Shown here: positions 32,350 to 35,139 of the stretch, in pieces | Position numbering within the stretch: the first letter of the stretch is position 1 | Layout of the letters: the number at the start of each line of letters is the position of its first letter | Source: Planctomycetota bacterium | Lineage (GTDB): Bacteria > Planctomycetota > Planctomycetia > Pirellulales > Lacipirellulaceae | Assembly (NCBI GenBank): GCA_013286045.1 | Contig: JABDGM010000044.1 | Location: forward strand, 1-35,139 | Reading direction: 5' to 3' | DNA length: 35,139 nucleotides | The notes under the pieces: model-generated | Databases searched by the model: none | Told to the model about the DNA's origin: nothing | Seen by the model: the letters and a program-made list of their open reading frames with translations, nothing else | Position numbers and translations under genes: made by a program

Positions 32350-33768
32350 ATGAAAACAGTAGCGATCATTGGCGGCGGCTTCAGCGGCACCATGGCTGCC
32401 GTCAACTTAGCACGGCTGAGCGACGAATCGCTGCGCGTCATCCTCATCAATGGCAAGCGCCCAGTCGGCCGCGGCGTCGCATACAGTACGACACGCTCCG
32501 AACACCTGCTCAACGTAGCCGCCCGCAATATGTCGGCCCTGCCCGACCACCCGACACACTTCGTCGATTGGCTCCGCTCGCGCAGCGAATTCAACACCGT
32601 CACCGATGCCGAGCTCCGCGAGTCGTTCGTCCCTCGCAAAATCTATGGCGATTACATCTGCTCGCTGCTGACGTCCTATCTCCATCCGATCGATCCGAAG
32701 TCGCAAGTCGACTTGCAAGTCATCGACGACGAAGCGCTCGATGTCTCCATTCAAGGCGACGAAGCGACGATTACACTCAAATCGGGCGAACCCGTCGCCG
32801 CAAACATCGTACTGTTCGCGACTGGCAATCAGCCCCCGAGCACGTTCCCCTGTGACTCGCCGCTCACTTACGACCCCCGCTTCCGGCCCGATCCGTGGAG
32901 CAATTGGGCTGAACAATTGCCCGCCCAAGGCGGTCACATCGTGCTGCTCGGCACCGGCCTAACCGCCGTCGATGTCATCGTCACCCTTGCCGAGCTCAAA
33001 TGGCAAGGCCGCATCACCGCCATCTCGCGCAGCGGCCTCCTACCGCGGCCACACTTTCGCGGCATCGTCTACCCCGACTTCATTCCCGAAAACGCCCCCA
33101 CCTTACCGCTGCAAGAACTTGCCAAACTCGTGCAGCAACAATGCCAGCGCCTCGAGCGGATGAGCCAGAACCCGGCCATCGCCATCGACAAGATACGCCC
33201 CTACACCCAGCGCATTTGGCGTGGCCTATCGACTGAAGACAAAAAAGAATTTCTGCGACGCCACGCCGCACGCTGGAACAGCATCCGCCATCGCATCGCC
33301 GTCTCCATTCATCAACACCTCACCGACGCCCTCGACGCCCAGCGACTCGAAATCCTCGAAGCCACGATCGAGTCGCTCTCGGCCTGCGATGACGCACTCA
33401 AAGTGAATCTTCGCACGCAAGGTGACGAAAAGCGCGCCGTCGCCGCCGACCTCGTCATCAATTGCACCGGCCCCGATACCCGCATGTCGCATACCGATTC
33501 GCCACTCCTGCGAAATCTGCTCCACAGCGGTGTGATCAGTAGCGACGAGCTCAACATGGGCGTCGCCGTCAACGACGACTACCAAACCCTCACCGCCGCC
33601 GGCGAAGCTTCCACGGTTTGCTACGCCATCGGCCCGCTGCTGCGCGGAACGCTGTGGGAAACGACAGCCGTCCCCGAATTGCGAGTTCAAGCAATGAACT
33701 TCGCCCAATCAATCTTGCAGCAGCAAGAACGTGCGCCGCAGGAATACGTCATCGAATACTGCATTTGA
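32350..33768 (+). CDS. FAD/NAD(P)-binding protein (YdhS-like oxidoreductase)
   Basis: A 472-residue protein with two nucleotide-binding folds. The N-terminal VAIIGGGFSGTMAAVNLARL is the FAD-binding GxGxxG region, and HIVLLGTGLTAVDVIVTLAE in the middle is a second one, expected to bind NAD(P)H. RPVGRGVAYSTTRSEHLLNV is typical of the NAD_binding_9 family to which E. coli YdhS belongs. The reaction is not established. A TATAAT box lies 39 nt upstream, and the gene is divergent from the DUF1570 gene. Its 3' end meets the PEP-CTERM gene at the right edge convergently, with about 20 nt between stops and no clear terminator. Confidence 0.87.
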   Translation: MKTVAIIGGGFSGTMAAVNLARLSDESLRVILINGKRPVGRGVAYSTTRSEHLLNVAARNMSALPDHPTHFVDWLRSRSEFNTVTDAELRESFVPRKIYGDYICSLLTSYLHPIDPKSQVDLQVIDDEALDVSIQGDEATITLKSGEPVAANIVLFATGNQPPSTFPCDSPLTYDPRFRPDPWSNWAEQLPAQGGHIVLLGTGLTAVDVIVTLAELKWQGRITAISRSGLLPRPHFRGIVYPDFIPENAPTLPLQELAKLVQQQCQRLERMSQNPAIAIDKIRPYTQRIWRGLSTEDKKEFLRRHAARWNSIRHRIAVSIHQHLTDALDAQRLEILEATIESLSACDDALKVNLRTQGDEKRAVAADLVINCTGPDTRMSHTDSPLLRNLLHSGVISSDELNMGVAVNDDYQTLTAAGEASTVCYAIGPLLRGTLWETTAVPELRVQAMNFAQSILQQQERAPQEYVIEYCI

Positions 33769-33788
33769 ACACGATGCAGCGTTCAAGC

Positions 33789-35139
33789 TCAGCGCACACG
33801 CCGCCGACTAACAAAGCCAGCGAGGCTAACAAGCATCAAACCGATCGCGGTCGGCTCAGGCACCGCGGCGCCGCTAAACTGGCTGCCGCTTCCGCTCCCC
33901 ATTACGTTGCCAAAGTTCGCCCGCCACAAATTATATTGACTGTTGCCGACAATTCCGCCCGTCGTGTCGTTTGCCAGCGTTCCCGCCGCTTGCCCCACGT
34001 TTTCTCGCCACAAAACGTAGTCGGCCATGTCCACGACACCATTCGCGTTGAAATCCCCGGCAAGCGAAATCACCGAAATGATACCGGCGCCTTTAAAATA
34101 CTCATCCGAAATGTTCGCCGCGCCGCTTCCAGTCGCCCCGTAACTTCCAGCGATCTGTAAAACGCCATTCAGCGACAGAGCGTGAACAATCTCATTAACC
34201 CCGCTGGCCAAATTGGCATAGCCTTGATCCGCAACTCCCGCCGCGCCGCCCCCTGCAAGACTCAGCATAGCGCCATCATTAATCGCATTGCTAACGCCCC
34301 CTTGGATCGTGAGCGCTGTGCCTGCCGCCGTACCCTGAACCGTAACGTTGCCCGTGCCAAGCTTGGCGCTCGCGCCCGAAACGCTGAGCGATCCTGCCAT
34401 AACAACCGTGCCGCCGCTGTAGGTGTTCGAGCCGGTGAACTGCAAAGCCCCCGCACCATCTTTCGTAAATCCACCTGCACCCGTAATGGCTGTTTGGATC
34501 GAAACATCCACAAGCGGCGCACCATCGCTAATTGTGAACGTGCGGCTCGCTGCACCCAGGTCCAAAGACCCAGCCTGTGCCAGTGAACCTGTCGATTGGA
34601 TCACAGCGGTGCCGGAAACGCCCAACGTAGACGGTGTAAATGTCACGTCCCCGCCCATCACAATCTTGCCCGGGTTCGACGCATGCGATGCGAGATTAAT
34701 CGTGCGGAATGTGACTGTGCCCCCGTTGATATTGAATCGCCCGCCGCCACCATCCACCTGAGTCGTGTGCGCGCTATACGCTGCGCCGCTAGCCAGCGTC
34801 ACCGTGTTGTTGAACTCCGAGGGCAGATCGAACTGCCCGCCCGAACCAGGCACATAGTTAACGCTCAGCGATCCACCCGCGATGTTAACCGGCTGCTGCG
34901 TGTAAAACTTCCGCACCGTCTGCGCGCCGCTCGAGATGGTGACCGTCCCGCCCCCGCTGTTTTGCAGCTTCACCCAATCCAGGTTGGAATTATTCGGCAG
35001 CCGCGGCGCCGGCCCGGTATTCACGTTACCCGCCACGTAACCGGGGTTGTCGCTGTTCCAATTGGAAATCGTGCCCCAATCTCCGCTGCCAGCATTGGTC
35101 CAAAGTGCCGGCACGAGAAAGTCCTTCACGTATTCGATA
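33789..35139 (-). CDS. PEP-CTERM/dockerin protein with autotransporter-type beta-strand repeats, 5' end cut
   Basis: The frame is open to the right edge, about 450 codons, and lacks a signal peptide, so the true start is outside the window. The GTG at 35127-35129 is not taken as the start. The body is a repetitive beta-rich Gly/Ser/Thr protein with the segments TISNWNSDNPG and ITGAGGFTKDGAGALQFTGS then NTYSGGTVV, the autotransporter-associated beta strand repeat. A dockerin-like pair follows, DFNANGVVDMADYVLWRENV and SQYNLWRANFG, close to the one in the 347-aa gene. The end is a PEP-CTERM tail (AAVPEPTAIGLMLVSLAGFV then SRRRVR). It is presumably a large secreted or surface adhesin-like protein sorted by an exosortase. 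Confidence 0.85.
   Translation of the reverse strand, partial: IEYVKDFLVPALWTNAGSGDWGTISNWNSDNPGYVAGNVNTGPAPRLPNNSNLDWVKLQNSGGGTVTISSGAQTVRKFYTQQPVNIAGGSLSVNYVPGSGGQFDLPSEFNNTVTLASGAAYSAHTTQVDGGGGRFNINGGTVTFRTINLASHASNPGKIVMGGDVTFTPSTLGVSGTAVIQSTGSLAQAGSLDLGAASRTFTISDGAPLVDVSIQTAITGAGGFTKDGAGALQFTGSNTYSGGTVVMAGSLSVSGASAKLGTGNVTVQGTAAGTALTIQGGVSNAINDGAMLSLAGGGAAGVADQGYANLASGVNEIVHALSLNGVLQIAGSYGATGSGAANISDEYFKGAGIISVISLAGDFNANGVVDMADYVLWRENVGQAAGTLANDTTGGIVGNSQYNLWRANFGNVMGSGSGSQFSGAAVPEPTAIGLMLVSLAGFVSRRRVR

Noticed and set aside
1-35139. CRISPR array, integrase, phage genes or complete insertion sequence
   Set aside because: No regularly spaced repeats, no transposase or integrase motifs and no phage structural genes were seen.

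Overview
The window looks like a chromosomal segment of a planctomycete, probably from the Pirellulales or a related order. The evidence is several secreted proteins that end in PEP-CTERM sorting tails, dockerin-like calcium-binding repeats in the same proteins, a receptor kinase fused to a cyclase-like domain, a DUF1570 protein, a multiheme cytochrome with a long Pro/Ala linker, and frequent starts without a clear Shine-Dalgarno. Nearly all genes lie on the minus strand. The exceptions are the kinase (13417-16158) and a FAD/NAD(P)-binding protein (32350-33768). This placement is inference from gene families; no rRNA is present.

Layout. (1) 1-4220: a multiheme cytochrome c followed 18 nt later by a predicted outer-membrane beta-barrel protein cut by the left edge, probably one operon. 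(2) 4675-12275: an accessory island of five PEP-CTERM genes plus one decayed copy. One encodes a trypsin-like protease with eight calcium-binding repeats. Two of the genes share a roughly 160-bp upstream block and similar terminators although their coding regions differ. (3) 12276-13416: a long non-coding stretch with a strong plus-strand terminator and no recognised gene in front of it. (4) 13417-16158: the cyclase-like/kinase/transmembrane/sensor protein, separated from the convergent YceH-like gene by a REP/BIME-like inverted repeat. (5) 16282-21755 (minus): PilT, a membrane-anchored PilB/GspE homologue with a broken Walker A, CvpA, a DUF4190-like membrane protein and a YceH/DUF480 protein, mostly closely spaced. 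(6) 21765-22207: a frameshifted four-helix-bundle gene bounded by inverted repeats. (7) 22209-27886 (minus): two anchored proteins of unknown function, thiS, thiG, a DinG-type helicase, a GNAT acetyltransferase and hisF. (8) 28055-30675: a HerA/DUF87-type ATPase downstream of tRNA-His and its terminator. (9) 30811-35139: a DUF1570 metallopeptidase-like protein divergent from the FAD/NAD(P)-binding protein, then another PEP-CTERM/dockerin protein with autotransporter-type beta-strand repeats, cut by the right edge.

How the parts may work together. Housekeeping functions are thiazole synthesis (ThiS carries the sulfur, ThiG makes the ring), histidine biosynthesis (HisF), DNA repair (DinG) and tRNA-His. 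The rest is mainly cell envelope or exterior: exported proteins presumably sorted by an exosortase that is not in the window, a possible electron-transfer pair, and a PilT-based machine with an apparently inactive partner ATPase. The observations most worth following are the degenerate PilB-like protein, the unusual active site of the cyclase-like domain, the duplicated PEP-CTERM leader, the repeat-bounded four-helix unit, and the REP-like sequence found inside the DinG coding region.
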